64,000 nucleotides of DNA. Source: VAZQ01 sp036557665. Lineage in GTDB: Bacteria > Pseudomonadota > Alphaproteobacteria > Rhizobiales > Xanthobacteraceae. A program made the position numbers and the translations under genes. The notes below the pieces were generated by a model, which worked only from the letters and a program-made list of their open reading frames with translations, had not been told where the DNA came from and made no database searches. Positions 44,324 through 52,177 of this stretch are shown here, in pieces. Each line of letters starts with the position of its first letter. The stretch's first letter is position 1. Location of the stretch: NCBI GenBank assembly GCA_036557665.1, contig DATBHG010000048.1, forward strand, positions 71,363-135,362, in the 5' to 3' direction.

Positions 44324-45292
44324 ATGCTCGCTTTGCGTCCGGCACGGCATTCCGTGAGTATGCTGCTCTGCTGCATGGTCGAGATCCTATCCTTTCCCGT
44401 GTGGGGCGCAGATACGGTCAGCCTTGGCTTGGTCAGCGGCTCTCCCGCGCTTTACTGGCCCGCCGAGATCGGTCGGGCGAAAGGAATGTTCGCTGCGGAA
44501 GGATTGACGATCGATGCAGTGTACGTGCCGTCATCGGGAGGAATTGTGCAGCAGCTTTCTGCAGGCTCCCTCAATCTAGGCGTTGCGGGGTTGGTGGACC
44601 CGCTCCGTGCCATCGAGAAGGGCGCGCCGATTGCGCTCATCCGTATCGAGGGTGCCGTTCCTCCTTATTCGTTGATTGCCAAACCGGAGATAAAGCGGAT
44701 TGAGGATCTGCGAGGTAAGACGATATCGCTTGGCGGAAGCGCCGATATAACGCGTATCTATGTCGAGCGAATGCTGGCGCCACACGGGGTACAGCCGGGA
44801 CAGTTCGATATGGTATTCGCAGGCTCGACAACGGCGCGGTTTGCAGCATTGCAATCCGGCGCGGTAGACGCCACGCTCCTCGGGGCGCCCTTTGATAATC
44901 GGGCCGAGGCGGCAGGATTCAGCAATCTCGGACTTACCATGGAATATGTGAAGGACCTTCCGTTTTCGGGCTACGTAGTCAATAGAGCATGGGCGTCAGG
45001 TCATCTCGCGACGATCAGAGGATTTCTTGCGGCTTATCAGAGGAGCGTTGATTGGTTCTACGACGCGCAGAACCGTGACCAGGCCATCAAGCTCGTGGTT
45101 GAAATGTCGCATGGAGACCCGGCGGATGTTGAAAGAAGCTATGAGTTTTTTCGCAAGATCGAATTCTTCGAGAAGACCAGCAAAATTTCCACGAGCCAAT
45201 TACAGAGCTTGGTAGGTGTGCTCAAGCAGCTGGGCGTCGTTGATCGGCAGATGGGACCCGATGCATTGATCATGCAGGACGTCACTCGTTAG
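44324..45292 (+). CDS. NMT1/SsuA-like periplasmic substrate-binding protein
   Basis: About 322 residues. A signal peptide covers residues 1-30 (hydrophobic SVSMLLCCMVEILSF, ending near WGADTV). The mature part has GLVSGSPALYWPAEIGRAKGMF, split here as GLVSGSPALYWP and AKGMFAAEGLTIDA, then DLRGKTISLGGSADITRIY and FLAAYQRSVDWFYD, typical of the NMT1/THI5-like receptors of ABC importers (NitT/TauT group). Start ATG 44324, although a GTG at 44315 is in frame. It follows an amidase gene by 12 bp. A cognate permease-ATPase set of the right family is at 33.4-35.7 kb, but pairing is untested. Confidence 0.87.
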   Translation: MLALRPARHSVSMLLCCMVEILSFPVWGADTVSLGLVSGSPALYWPAEIGRAKGMFAAEGLTIDAVYVPSSGGIVQQLSAGSLNLGVAGLVDPLRAIEKGAPIALIRIEGAVPPYSLIAKPEIKRIEDLRGKTISLGGSADITRIYVERMLAPHGVQPGQFDMVFAGSTTARFAALQSGAVDATLLGAPFDNRAEAAGFSNLGLTMEYVKDLPFSGYVVNRAWASGHLATIRGFLAAYQRSVDWFYDAQNRDQAIKLVVEMSHGDPADVERSYEFFRKIEFFEKTSKISTSQLQSLVGVLKQLGVVDRQMGPDALIMQDVTR

Positions 45293-45397
45293 TCGAGAGC
45301 GAGGAAATACTAGTCGGCAGTATACGCGACGTCCTGACGTCCGCGAATTTGAGGAGATGACCTCGAGCCGGATGTCAGGAGAATGGTCAGAGAATGG

Positions 45398-45730
45398 TCA
45401 GCGAATTGGGCAGAAGGCGGCGTAGTCCACCTCGTCCCAGGACCATTCACGCTCTTGTGTGTGATACCACCTCGGATCGAGGATATTTGCCCACTTCTGT
45501 TTAGCCTCGGGCGTCGGCATCATCTCGATTATCTTGTCGCGCATCTCTGGCGACCGAAACAGCCGGGTGAAGACTTTGCCGGTGCTCGGGCTGACGGCGC
45601 TGTAGGCCGCGAAAAGCGAGTTGCCGAGGTCGCCGAAACTCGCGTCGCCTCCCTTCCACGCGCCGCCGACGTAACCGCCGAGATAGCATCCGGTCCAGCC
45701 GGGAATGTCACTCTTGCCAGTGCAGGACAT
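45398..45730 (-). CDS. Small protein overlapping the end of the symporter gene; possible outer-membrane-protein fragment
   Basis: 110 residues. The start ATG 45730 lies 23 bp inside the symporter-SBP gene, in another frame, so it could be translationally coupled. The N-terminus GWTGCYLGGYVGGAWKGGD looks like the first strand of Omp25/Omp31 beta-barrel proteins (WTGFYVGGNAGYGW type), but there is no signal peptide and the rest (EMRDKIIEMMPTPEAKQKW, EWSWDEVDY) is helical and charged. It may be a small coupled protein or a spliced remnant. Confidence is low for function, moderate for coding. Confidence 0.45.
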   Translation of the reverse strand: MSCTGKSDIPGWTGCYLGGYVGGAWKGGDASFGDLGNSLFAAYSAVSPSTGKVFTRLFRSPEMRDKIIEMMPTPEAKQKWANILDPRWYHTQEREWSWDEVDYAAFCPIR

Positions 45731-47858
45731 CGCGCACGATGCTCCAGCGCGGCGTGGCAGCCACGCGCGGACGTCCACGGATCCAGTAGTCCTCCTCGCG
45801 TGCGCGCATTCCGTCGGCCCGTCGCAATTCCAGCCAGTAGTTCACGAAATGCACCATCACTTCCGATCCGGGCGGCATCAGGTAGGTCAGCAGAAATGGA
45901 TTGCTCAGCCCTTGCGGCACGACAGCGGTGATGCCGGGATGCGAGCGCGCGAAAGCGGCCGCCTGCTCGAGTGTCCAGACCGCCGCATCGGCCCTGGAAA
46001 AGTCCGGCGGCGTCCCATAGTCGGCCACCATCATGATCTTCGCGTTCGGAAAGAGGCGCTGCCATATCGGGTGCAAGGCCGGATCGACGCTCATGACAAG
46101 ACGCAGGTCATTCATCGCGAGGATCTTGTCGAGCGTGTCAAACTCCTGGGCGCGAGGCGTCGGCACCAGCAAGGCGACTGGGCTCTGATAATAGGACATT
46201 GACGCCGAGAGCCGGCTGAGCCGCTCGGTGCTGGCATAGATGCCCGACATCGCAATGTCGAAGCGCCCCGCCGCAAGATCGCGCTCGAGCTCCGACCACA
46301 CGAACGGGACGAGGAGCAGCCGCACGTTCAGGGATCGGGCAAGGTCATATGCAAAAGCCATGTCGTAGCCGACGAGGTCGCCGGAGTCGTTGAAGTACGA
46401 GAACGGCGTCGCCGCCGCGTTGTACCCTACCCGCAGGATACCACCTGCCTGGACGCGCTCGACCGTCGTTCCGGTCGCCGCGGCGCCATCGCTCGGAGCG
46501 GCCGCGGCGGCGCGCTCGACTGTGGCGCTCACCCCGCGCGTCAACGCGGGATCGAGCGTGAGCGCACCATACCGGATGGCAGCCGGGGCGACGAAGTAGC
46601 CATGGAGGCCTTGACCTGCCCACGCGATTGCGATGAAGGCGAGCGTGGGGAGAGCCACCGCCGCGACCAGGCGCCCCACTCGAAGCTTCAGCTTCTCGTA
46701 GTAGGCCAGGGTGACCAATATGCTCAGGAAGGCAAACGCCATCACCGAGACGATCACCTGGCAGTAGCGCGTGAGCGTCTGCAGCTCGACGTACAGCTCC
46801 CGGGTGCCTCCCGGCAGCGCAAGCCATGTCGCCAGAAAATCAACCGCGTTGACCGCGGAGGTTGGCGAGCCGAACCCGGAGAGCAGCGTCATCAGCGGGA
46901 GCAGCGCTTCATCTCGGCCTTCGATCGCGACCTTGTAGTAGTAGGTTGCGAACACGAGAAAGAGGTAGACGAAAAAGTTTCCGAGCTGGCCCAGAGGATA
47001 GGCGACCGAGAGGTTGGTCCTGATGATGTCGTCACGCTCGGGATCCGCGATCCCGCAGCGATCCGCGAGCTTGCGCGTAGCCTCCACGACGAACGGCAAT
47101 GCCGCCACCGACAGGGTGGTAACCGCGGCAATCGCGATGGCCGAGCGCAGCTCGACGATCGCCTCGCGCTGGCCGACCGGCGCCAGAGCCGAGATGAACG
47201 CAGGCAGCACCCAAAAGGCGAGCATGACGGCGCCGATGACGAAGAGAATAAGATAGAAGCTCATGTTGACCAAGTCGGTCAGTGCGGTTGTTCCCGCAGT
47301 CACGGCGAACAGCGCGAACACACCGATCGGCGCAAGCCGCACGATCCAGTTCCAGAATCGCAGGCTTGCCAGCCGGATATTCTCCAGCATGCTCATGAGC
47401 GGCGTCTTGTTTTCGACGGTCTGCAGCGCAATCCCGTAGAAGACGCAGAAGATCACGACGGCCGGGACATAGTTCTTGGTGAGCGCAGTAAACAGATCGG
47501 TGGGAACGAGAAGCCCGAGCAGCTTCGCGATGCTTTGTGGCTCCCGCGCCGTCTCGCCGATGACGGCCGGCTGGACCGGCGGGATCGCCCGTGCGAGGGC
47601 CACCAGGCACGCGAAGGTCAGGGCCCATGCCGCCACGTAGAAAAGCCAGCCGCTCTTGAACAGGCGCCATGCCTTTCTCGGCTCGAGCGATCCCAGGCCG
47701 TGCAGCAGCGAGCAGATGAGATACGGATAAACCGCGGCCTGAAGCAGGCCGACATAGGTGAAGCCGATGGGACTCAAGATCGCACAACTCTCGCCGAAGG
47801 TGATGCCGGCGAGGATCCCGGCCACTCCGCCCACCAGTACCCAGGATGCAAGATTCAT
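45708..47858 (-). CDS. Dicarboxylate/cation symporter (DAACS) fused to a C-terminal periplasmic binding domain (SBP family 3)
   Basis: 716 residues. Residues about 1-420 are a GltP/DctA-type sodium or proton dicarboxylate symporter, with GFTYVGLLQAAVYPYLICSL, the serine/Thr-rich hairpin region (LLSGFGSPTSAVNAVDF) and NLSVAYPLGQLGNFFVY for substrate and cation. A transmembrane segment (LPTLAFIAIAWAGQGL) then leads, after an Ala/Pro/Thr linker, to a periplasmic bilobed domain (about 470-710) starting GGILRVGYNAAATPFSYFND with LVGYDMAFAYDLARSL and RFDIAMSGIYASTERL, as in SBP_bac_3. A covalently attached receptor on a secondary transporter is unusual. Divergent from the cytochrome/ThDP operon. 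Confidence 0.85.
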   Translation of the reverse strand: MNLASWVLVGGVAGILAGITFGESCAILSPIGFTYVGLLQAAVYPYLICSLLHGLGSLEPRKAWRLFKSGWLFYVAAWALTFACLVALARAIPPVQPAVIGETAREPQSIAKLLGLLVPTDLFTALTKNYVPAVVIFCVFYGIALQTVENKTPLMSMLENIRLASLRFWNWIVRLAPIGVFALFAVTAGTTALTDLVNMSFYLILFVIGAVMLAFWVLPAFISALAPVGQREAIVELRSAIAIAAVTTLSVAALPFVVEATRKLADRCGIADPERDDIIRTNLSVAYPLGQLGNFFVYLFLVFATYYYKVAIEGRDEALLPLMTLLSGFGSPTSAVNAVDFLATWLALPGGTRELYVELQTLTRYCQVIVSVMAFAFLSILVTLAYYEKLKLRVGRLVAAVALPTLAFIAIAWAGQGLHGYFVAPAAIRYGALTLDPALTRGVSATVERAAAAAPSDGAAATGTTVERVQAGGILRVGYNAAATPFSYFNDSGDLVGYDMAFAYDLARSLNVRLLLVPFVWSELERDLAAGRFDIAMSGIYASTERLSRLSASMSYYQSPVALLVPTPRAQEFDTLDKILAMNDLRLVMSVDPALHPIWQRLFPNAKIMMVADYGTPPDFSRADAAVWTLEQAAAFARSHPGITAVVPQGLSNPFLLTYLMPPGSEVMVHFVNYWLELRRADGMRAREEDYWIRGRPRVAATPRWSIVRDVLHWQE

Positions 47859-48296
47859 GACGCGAGATGCACGCGGGCTTCCGCCTCGCGTGGCATAAGA
47901 TTTTCGCGGCAGGCGCGCAAGCGAGCTCGAAGGGAATGCGAGAACGTCGCCGATTACGCGGCACCGGCACGCGCGAGCTCACCTGCCTCATGTTGAAGGA
48001 GGTCACGCGCAGCTTGCTGCGCGTGACCGTCTCCAGGCATGGCAGCGGCCACCATTCTCCCTGTGGGCCGGACGACCCCGGAGCTTGCGTATGAACGCGC
48101 AATTGAATGTGGCCTTTGATTGCTGGCCCAACTGCTCGAAGCGAGACGGGTCGTCCCGCAGCACAGCGAGCGCTGACTGATCCGCGCCGATCCGGTATGC
48201 TGTGGGCTTCCAGGCTTGGGCACCGGCTTGCAATCGGCCGTGCACCGGACTTTCGTGCCGCCAACCACGGCGGCGGAGCAATGAGAGAGCGACGCG
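47859..48296. other. Divergent promoter region between the symporter fusion and the cytochrome-ThDP operon
   Basis: 438 bp with no supported gene. It contains a strong inverted repeat at 48001-48028 and otherwise only fragmentary frames. Both operons must be started here. Confidence 0.5.
48001..48028. repeat. 28-bp near-perfect palindrome in the divergent promoter region
   Basis: GGTCACGCGCAGC-TT-GCTGCGCGTGACC: a 13-bp perfect stem with a 2-base loop (or 12 bp with CTTG loop). It may be a regulator-binding site shared by the two divergent operons, or a terminator or REP-like element; no T-run is present. Confidence 0.55.
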
Positions 48297-48623
48297 ATGA
48301 TGCGCTGGGGAAGGGTTGGCGGCGTGCTCGCCTGGGCGGCACTGCTGGTCACGTCGGGGGCTGCCGCACAGGAGCATGGCCCGCAAGGTGGCGCCCAGCA
48401 TCCGGGTCGCGCCGTGATGATGAGCAAGTGCTTCCAGTGCCACACCGACGCGATGTTCCGGGACCAGCGGCAGGATCGCCGCGCATGGGAAGCGGCGATC
48501 TACCGCATGGTCGGGCGCGGCGGATTGTGGACCGGCGAGGAGATCAAGCTGATGGCCGACTACCTCGGCAGCGAGCTCGGGCCGAAGGTTTCAACCGACA
48601 AGCCGGCGAGCCGATCGAAATGA
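48297..48623 (+). CDS. Exported c-type cytochrome, single haem
   Basis: 108 residues. Signal peptide about 1-24 (VLAWAALLVTSGAAAQ). One haem site, MSKCFQCHTDAMF (CxxCH). A Met in the later EEIKLMADYLGSEL helix is a candidate axial ligand. It resembles the small cytochrome subunits of periplasmic sulfite or quinohaem dehydrogenases. Start ATG 48297 or 48300. It is the first gene of a three-gene unit; the ThDP enzyme starts 31 bp after its stop. Likely electron acceptor for the enzyme encoded next. Confidence 0.85.
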   Translation: MMRWGRVGGVLAWAALLVTSGAAAQEHGPQGGAQHPGRAVMMSKCFQCHTDAMFRDQRQDRRAWEAAIYRMVGRGGLWTGEEIKLMADYLGSELGPKVSTDKPASRSK

Positions 48624-48654
48624 TGTGCGCGAACAAACGCGAGGAATCCAACAA

Positions 48655-50646
48655 ATGCGAGAGCTGGTTGCCCGCTATCTATCGAAGCGAATTTCGCGGC
48701 GCGGCTTTGTCGGCAGCCTGACCAGGGCCGGCATCACCGCGACCGCGGCGCAGTCGGTCCTGAGCTCGGTCACATCTGTGAGCTGTGCGCAGGATGCCGT
48801 GCGGCCGCCCGCGCGACCCTTGCCTGTGGTACCGGCCGCGGCCGCGAGCACCGGGCCAGCGAGATCGGCGGCCGGCGCCTTGGCCGGGGTGAAGCCGTTC
48901 CAGGGCCTGGGCGGCGCATGCTTTGCCGAGCAGCTCATCGCCAGCGGCGTGAAATACGTGTTCGGCAATTCCGCGAGCGAGGATGCGCAGTTCTACGACG
49001 CGCTGGTCGATCGGCCGCAGCTCAAATACATCCTCACGCCGCATGAAGGGCCCGGCGCCGCCATGGCCGCCGGCTACATCAAGGCGTCCGGGGAGCCGGC
49101 GATCGTGATGCAGGCGGGGGTGGTCGGCATGACCAACGCCGTCGGCCAGATCTACAACGCCTTCAAGGAGCAGACGCCGCTGGTCGTCTACTCCTACCGC
49201 ACGGACCAGACGCGCCGCGCCGGACGCGACGGCTTCGAGGAAGTCGCCAACCAGGAGCAGATCCTCCAGCCGATCACGAAATACACCTGGCTCGCGCGCC
49301 GTCCCGACATGATCCCGGAGACGGTACGACACGGTTTCAAGGCGGCGTGGACGCCGCCCTTCGGCCCCGCCTACATCTCCTGGCATTCCGACTACAACGA
49401 CGAGCGCGCACGCACCGAGATCATCTCCCAGGATCTGGTCGACCCGCGCATGCGCGTGCGTCCCAATCCCGGCGAGATCGAGCGTGCCGCCAAGCTCCTG
49501 GTCGAAGCGCGCATGCCCCTGCTGATTGTCGGCGATGAAATCTACCGGGCGAAGGCGGCGGGAAAGGCGGTCAAGCTCGCGGAAATGCTCGGCATGCCGG
49601 TGACGCAGGCGCGCCAGCTCTATGCCAATTTCCCGGAGAAGCATCCGCTCTGGGTCGGCAGCCTCCCCGCCAACACCCTCAACTCGCTGGCCTACCCCAA
49701 GGATGCCGACGTGGTCATCAATATCGGCAACAAGCTGCAGCACAGCGGTGCCGCCGCAATCGTGCCGCGCGGACCGAAATTCATCGACATGCGCATCGAC
49801 TTCGCCAGCATGGGCAACGTGATGCCCACGGAGGTGCCGCTGGTTTGCGATGTCGGCTATGGACTCGACGACCTGATCGCAGCGGTCGAGCAGTTGCGCA
49901 CGCCGGCGCTCGAGAGCAAGGCGGCGGCGCGGGCGGCCGAGGCTCGCAAGTTCAGCGAATGGGCGAGAGCCGCCCGCGCGGCGGTGGCGAACAACCCGGA
50001 CTGGGATGCAAGTCCGATGATCGCCGATCGCCTCACCTTCGAGGTCGCGCAGTTTGCCGATCCCGATGCCATCATCGTGCACGAGGCCGGCTCGGTCGCC
50101 TTGCACTCCTTCGACTTCGACCCCGCCGGCGGCGGGCGCGAGCTGTTCTTCTATTACGGCGCCCACCTCGGCGCCGGCGTCGGCACCGCGGCGGGGGTAA
50201 AGCTGGCGCGGCCAAACCAGCAGGTGATCTGCCTCGTCGGTGACGGCTCCTTCGTCTTCGGCCCGACCGCGCTGTGGAACATGGCGCGGCTCGAGTTGCC
50301 GGTCATCACCATCGTGTACAACAACCACGCTTATGGCGGCCCACATTCGCGCGTGATCAACAACGTGCCGGGCGGCCGCATGGTCGAGACCGGCCATTTT
50401 GTCCACGACTATCTCGGCCGCCCCGACATGAGCATGGCAGCGATCGCCAAGGGGTTCGGCGTCGACGGGGAGGTTGTCGAGAGCCCGTCGCAGCTGCGCG
50501 AGGCGCTCGCACGCGCACGCAAGCACACGGTCGAAGGCAAGCCGTATCTCATCGATGCGCAGGTCGCACGCAAGGGCGTCGCCTGGGCCGACAAGCCGTG
50601 GATCCCGCCGATCCAAGTTGCCGCCTTGCGGCAGAAGAAGGTGTGA
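48655..50646 (+). CDS. Twin-arginine-exported thiamine-diphosphate-dependent enzyme (acetolactate synthase/decarboxylase fold)
   Basis: 663 residues. The N-terminus has a Tat signal, SKRISRRGFVGSLTRAGITA, then a Pro/Ala-rich linker of about 50 residues. The rest is a full ThDP enzyme: the PYR domain (about 90-260) with LTPHEGPGAAMAAGY, where the Glu (about residue 131) is the ThDP-activating Glu; a central domain (about 270-410); and the PP domain (about 430-640) with the ThDP motif GDGSFVFGPTALWNMARLEL through VYNNHAYGG, the GDG...NN motif. Such enzymes act on 2-oxo acids in the cytoplasm; here folding with cofactor before Tat export would place it in the periplasm, flanked by two c-type cytochromes. 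Start ATG 48655; GTG 48625 is possible. The substrate is unknown. Confidence 0.87.
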   Translation: MRELVARYLSKRISRRGFVGSLTRAGITATAAQSVLSSVTSVSCAQDAVRPPARPLPVVPAAAASTGPARSAAGALAGVKPFQGLGGACFAEQLIASGVKYVFGNSASEDAQFYDALVDRPQLKYILTPHEGPGAAMAAGYIKASGEPAIVMQAGVVGMTNAVGQIYNAFKEQTPLVVYSYRTDQTRRAGRDGFEEVANQEQILQPITKYTWLARRPDMIPETVRHGFKAAWTPPFGPAYISWHSDYNDERARTEIISQDLVDPRMRVRPNPGEIERAAKLLVEARMPLLIVGDEIYRAKAAGKAVKLAEMLGMPVTQARQLYANFPEKHPLWVGSLPANTLNSLAYPKDADVVINIGNKLQHSGAAAIVPRGPKFIDMRIDFASMGNVMPTEVPLVCDVGYGLDDLIAAVEQLRTPALESKAAARAAEARKFSEWARAARAAVANNPDWDASPMIADRLTFEVAQFADPDAIIVHEAGSVALHSFDFDPAGGGRELFFYYGAHLGAGVGTAAGVKLARPNQQVICLVGDGSFVFGPTALWNMARLELPVITIVYNNHAYGGPHSRVINNVPGGRMVETGHFVHDYLGRPDMSMAAIAKGFGVDGEVVESPSQLREALARARKHTVEGKPYLIDAQVARKGVAWADKPWIPPIQVAALRQKKV

Positions 50647-50972
50647 TCGCGGTGACAGCGGCGGCCCGCACGCTTGCCCTGCTCGCGGCGGCGGCGCTCA
50701 CCGGTGCGACGCAGGTCGCGGCGGAGCCCACGGAGGCCGAGCGCGATCAAGGCCGGCAGGTCTACGACGACTACTGCGTGTCCTGCCACGGCCGCGATAT
50801 GGTCAACTCCGGCGCTGCCGCGTTCGATCTGCGCAAGTTTCCGAAGGATGACTTCGCGCGTTTCCGCAAGGCGGTGCTCGACGGCAAGCCGCCGGCGATG
50901 CCGGCCTGGCGCGATCGCCTCGGCGACGACGACCTCGAGCTGCTCTGGGCCTATGTGCGAGCCGGCGGCTGA
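50643..50972 (+). CDS. Exported c-type cytochrome, single haem, coupled to the ThDP enzyme gene
   Basis: About 109 residues. A signal peptide (ARTLALLAAAALTGATQ) ends near VAAEPTE. One haem site, YCVSCHGRDM (CxxCH), and a likely axial Met in GKPPAMPAWRDRL fit class I cytochrome c. GTG start 50643 overlaps the ThDP stop as GTGA, so both are translated together. The frame is open further upstream only because it shadows the ThDP gene. With the cytochrome at 48.3 kb it brackets the exported enzyme, indicating that the enzyme donates electrons to the respiratory chain through cytochrome c. Confidence 0.87.
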   Translation: MIAVTAAARTLALLAAAALTGATQVAAEPTEAERDQGRQVYDDYCVSCHGRDMVNSGAAAFDLRKFPKDDFARFRKAVLDGKPPAMPAWRDRLGDDDLELLWAYVRAGG

Positions 50973-51020
50973 CGGCATCATCCGGCGACGGTCGTCCTGG
51001 TCGAGTGCAATCAGGATTGC

Positions 51021-51096
51021 GTAGGGGCGACCCGCCGCGTCGCCCTGGATCCATTTACCGTGCCGATAAAAGGACGCGGCAGTGCCGCGCCCCTAC
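51021..51096. repeat. 76-bp palindromic repeat, GTAGGGGCG family, copy 1
   Basis: Ends are GTAGGGGCG (51021-51029) and CGCCCCTAC (51088-51096). Inside are the hairpins GGCGAC...GTCGCC and GCGGCA-C/G-TGCCGC with a shared middle (ATCC-TTTACC-GC). It lies in the convergent gap between the cytochrome and lactonase genes. Confidence 0.8.
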
Positions 51097-51154
51097 AAAC
51101 GGAAATGATTGTCCCGGCACGGAAGCTTCAGCTCGACCCATCCGCTCTGGTGCC

Positions 51155-52177
51155 TCAAGCGTTCTTCGCGCCGCGCGTATTCACGTAAAGCGAATAAAGC
51201 GAGTGGCTGGCAGCCATGAAGAGGCGGTTGCGCTTGCGCCCGCCGAACGCGACGTTGGCGCAGCGCTCCGGCAGCGCGATGAAGCCGATCGGCTTGCCCT
51301 CGGGATTGAACACCTTCACCCCGTCGAGCTCGGCGTTGCCCATGCCCCAGCCGCACCACAGGTTCCCGTCCATGTCGACGCGGAAGCCGTCGGGCGTGCC
51401 GTTCGGCTCCGCCATGATCAGCACCCGCTTGTTGACGAGGCGGGTGCCGTCGTCGACGACGTCATAAGCATAGATGGGGCGCGGGTGCGGACCGCTGTCC
51501 TCGATGTAGCATTTGCTCTCGTCGGGGGAGAACTCCACGCCGTTCGGGAGCTCGAGCGCGCCCTCGACCACCGTGGCGCGTCCGCTCTTCGGATCCAGAC
51601 GATAGATGTTGGACGGCAGCTCGGACGGCGCGACGTTGCCTTGGTAATTGGTGCGAATGCCGAACGGCGGGTCGGAGAACCAGATCGAGTCGTCGGATTT
51701 GACCGAGATGTCGTTGGGCGAGTTCAGCCGCTTGCCTTCGAAACGATCCATCAGCACAGTGATCGACCCATCGTATTCGGTTCGGGTAATGCGGCGCGTT
51801 TCGTGCTCGCAGGTGATGAGCCGGCCCTGACGGTCGCGCGTGTTGCCGTTCGGGTGGTGTGCGGGCTTTCGGTAGACGCTCACTGCGCCGGTCTCGTCGT
51901 CCCACCGCATGAGGGCGTTGTTCGGGATGTCGCTCCAGATCAGGCAGCGCGCATCGCCGAACCAGGCCGGCCCTTCGCACCAGCGCATTCCCGTCGCGAG
52001 GCGCTCGACGCTGGCATTGTAAAGCCGATATCGGTTGAAGCTGGGGTCGATAGTTTTGATGGCCGGATCGGGATAGCGCTCGCTCGGCTCCCAGCCTGCG
52101 AGCGCGGTGCGTGTAAGTGTCGTCGCGGCGGCCGCTGCGCACACAGCCCCGAGCATGTCGCGTCTCCTCATCTCCAT
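51155..52177 (-). CDS. Exported SMP-30/gluconolactonase-like six-bladed propeller protein
   Basis: About 340 residues. The N-terminal signal has a Tat-like RRRDMLGAVCAAAAA start and ends near RTALAGWE. The SGL propeller shows the divalent metal ligands: Glu in WCEGPAWFG, Asn in LNSPNDISV, and Asp in NGVEFSPDES and PDGFRVDMDGN. The family hydrolyses lactones (gluconolactone, aldonolactones) or phosphoesters. The start ATG 52177 follows GAGAGAGG. It converges on the ThDP operon and is flanked on both sides by copies of the GTAGGGGCG repeat. Export and position suggest a periplasmic sugar- or acid-lactone step related to the neighbouring enzyme. Confidence 0.87.
   Translation of the reverse strand: MEMRRRDMLGAVCAAAAATTLTRTALAGWEPSERYPDPAIKTIDPSFNRYRLYNASVERLATGMRWCEGPAWFGDARCLIWSDIPNNALMRWDDETGAVSVYRKPAHHPNGNTRDRQGRLITCEHETRRITRTEYDGSITVLMDRFEGKRLNSPNDISVKSDDSIWFSDPPFGIRTNYQGNVAPSELPSNIYRLDPKSGRATVVEGALELPNGVEFSPDESKCYIEDSGPHPRPIYAYDVVDDGTRLVNKRVLIMAEPNGTPDGFRVDMDGNLWCGWGMGNAELDGVKVFNPEGKPIGFIALPERCANVAFGGRKRNRLFMAASHSLYSLYVNTRGAKNA

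Noticed and set aside
46602..47996. A 464-codon plus-strand frame opposite the symporter fusion
   Set aside because: Highly charged, motif-free translation of the complement of a membrane protein.
48679..50616. A 645-codon minus-strand frame opposite the ThDP enzyme
   Set aside because: Composition artefact; the plus strand carries ThDP motifs and a Tat signal.
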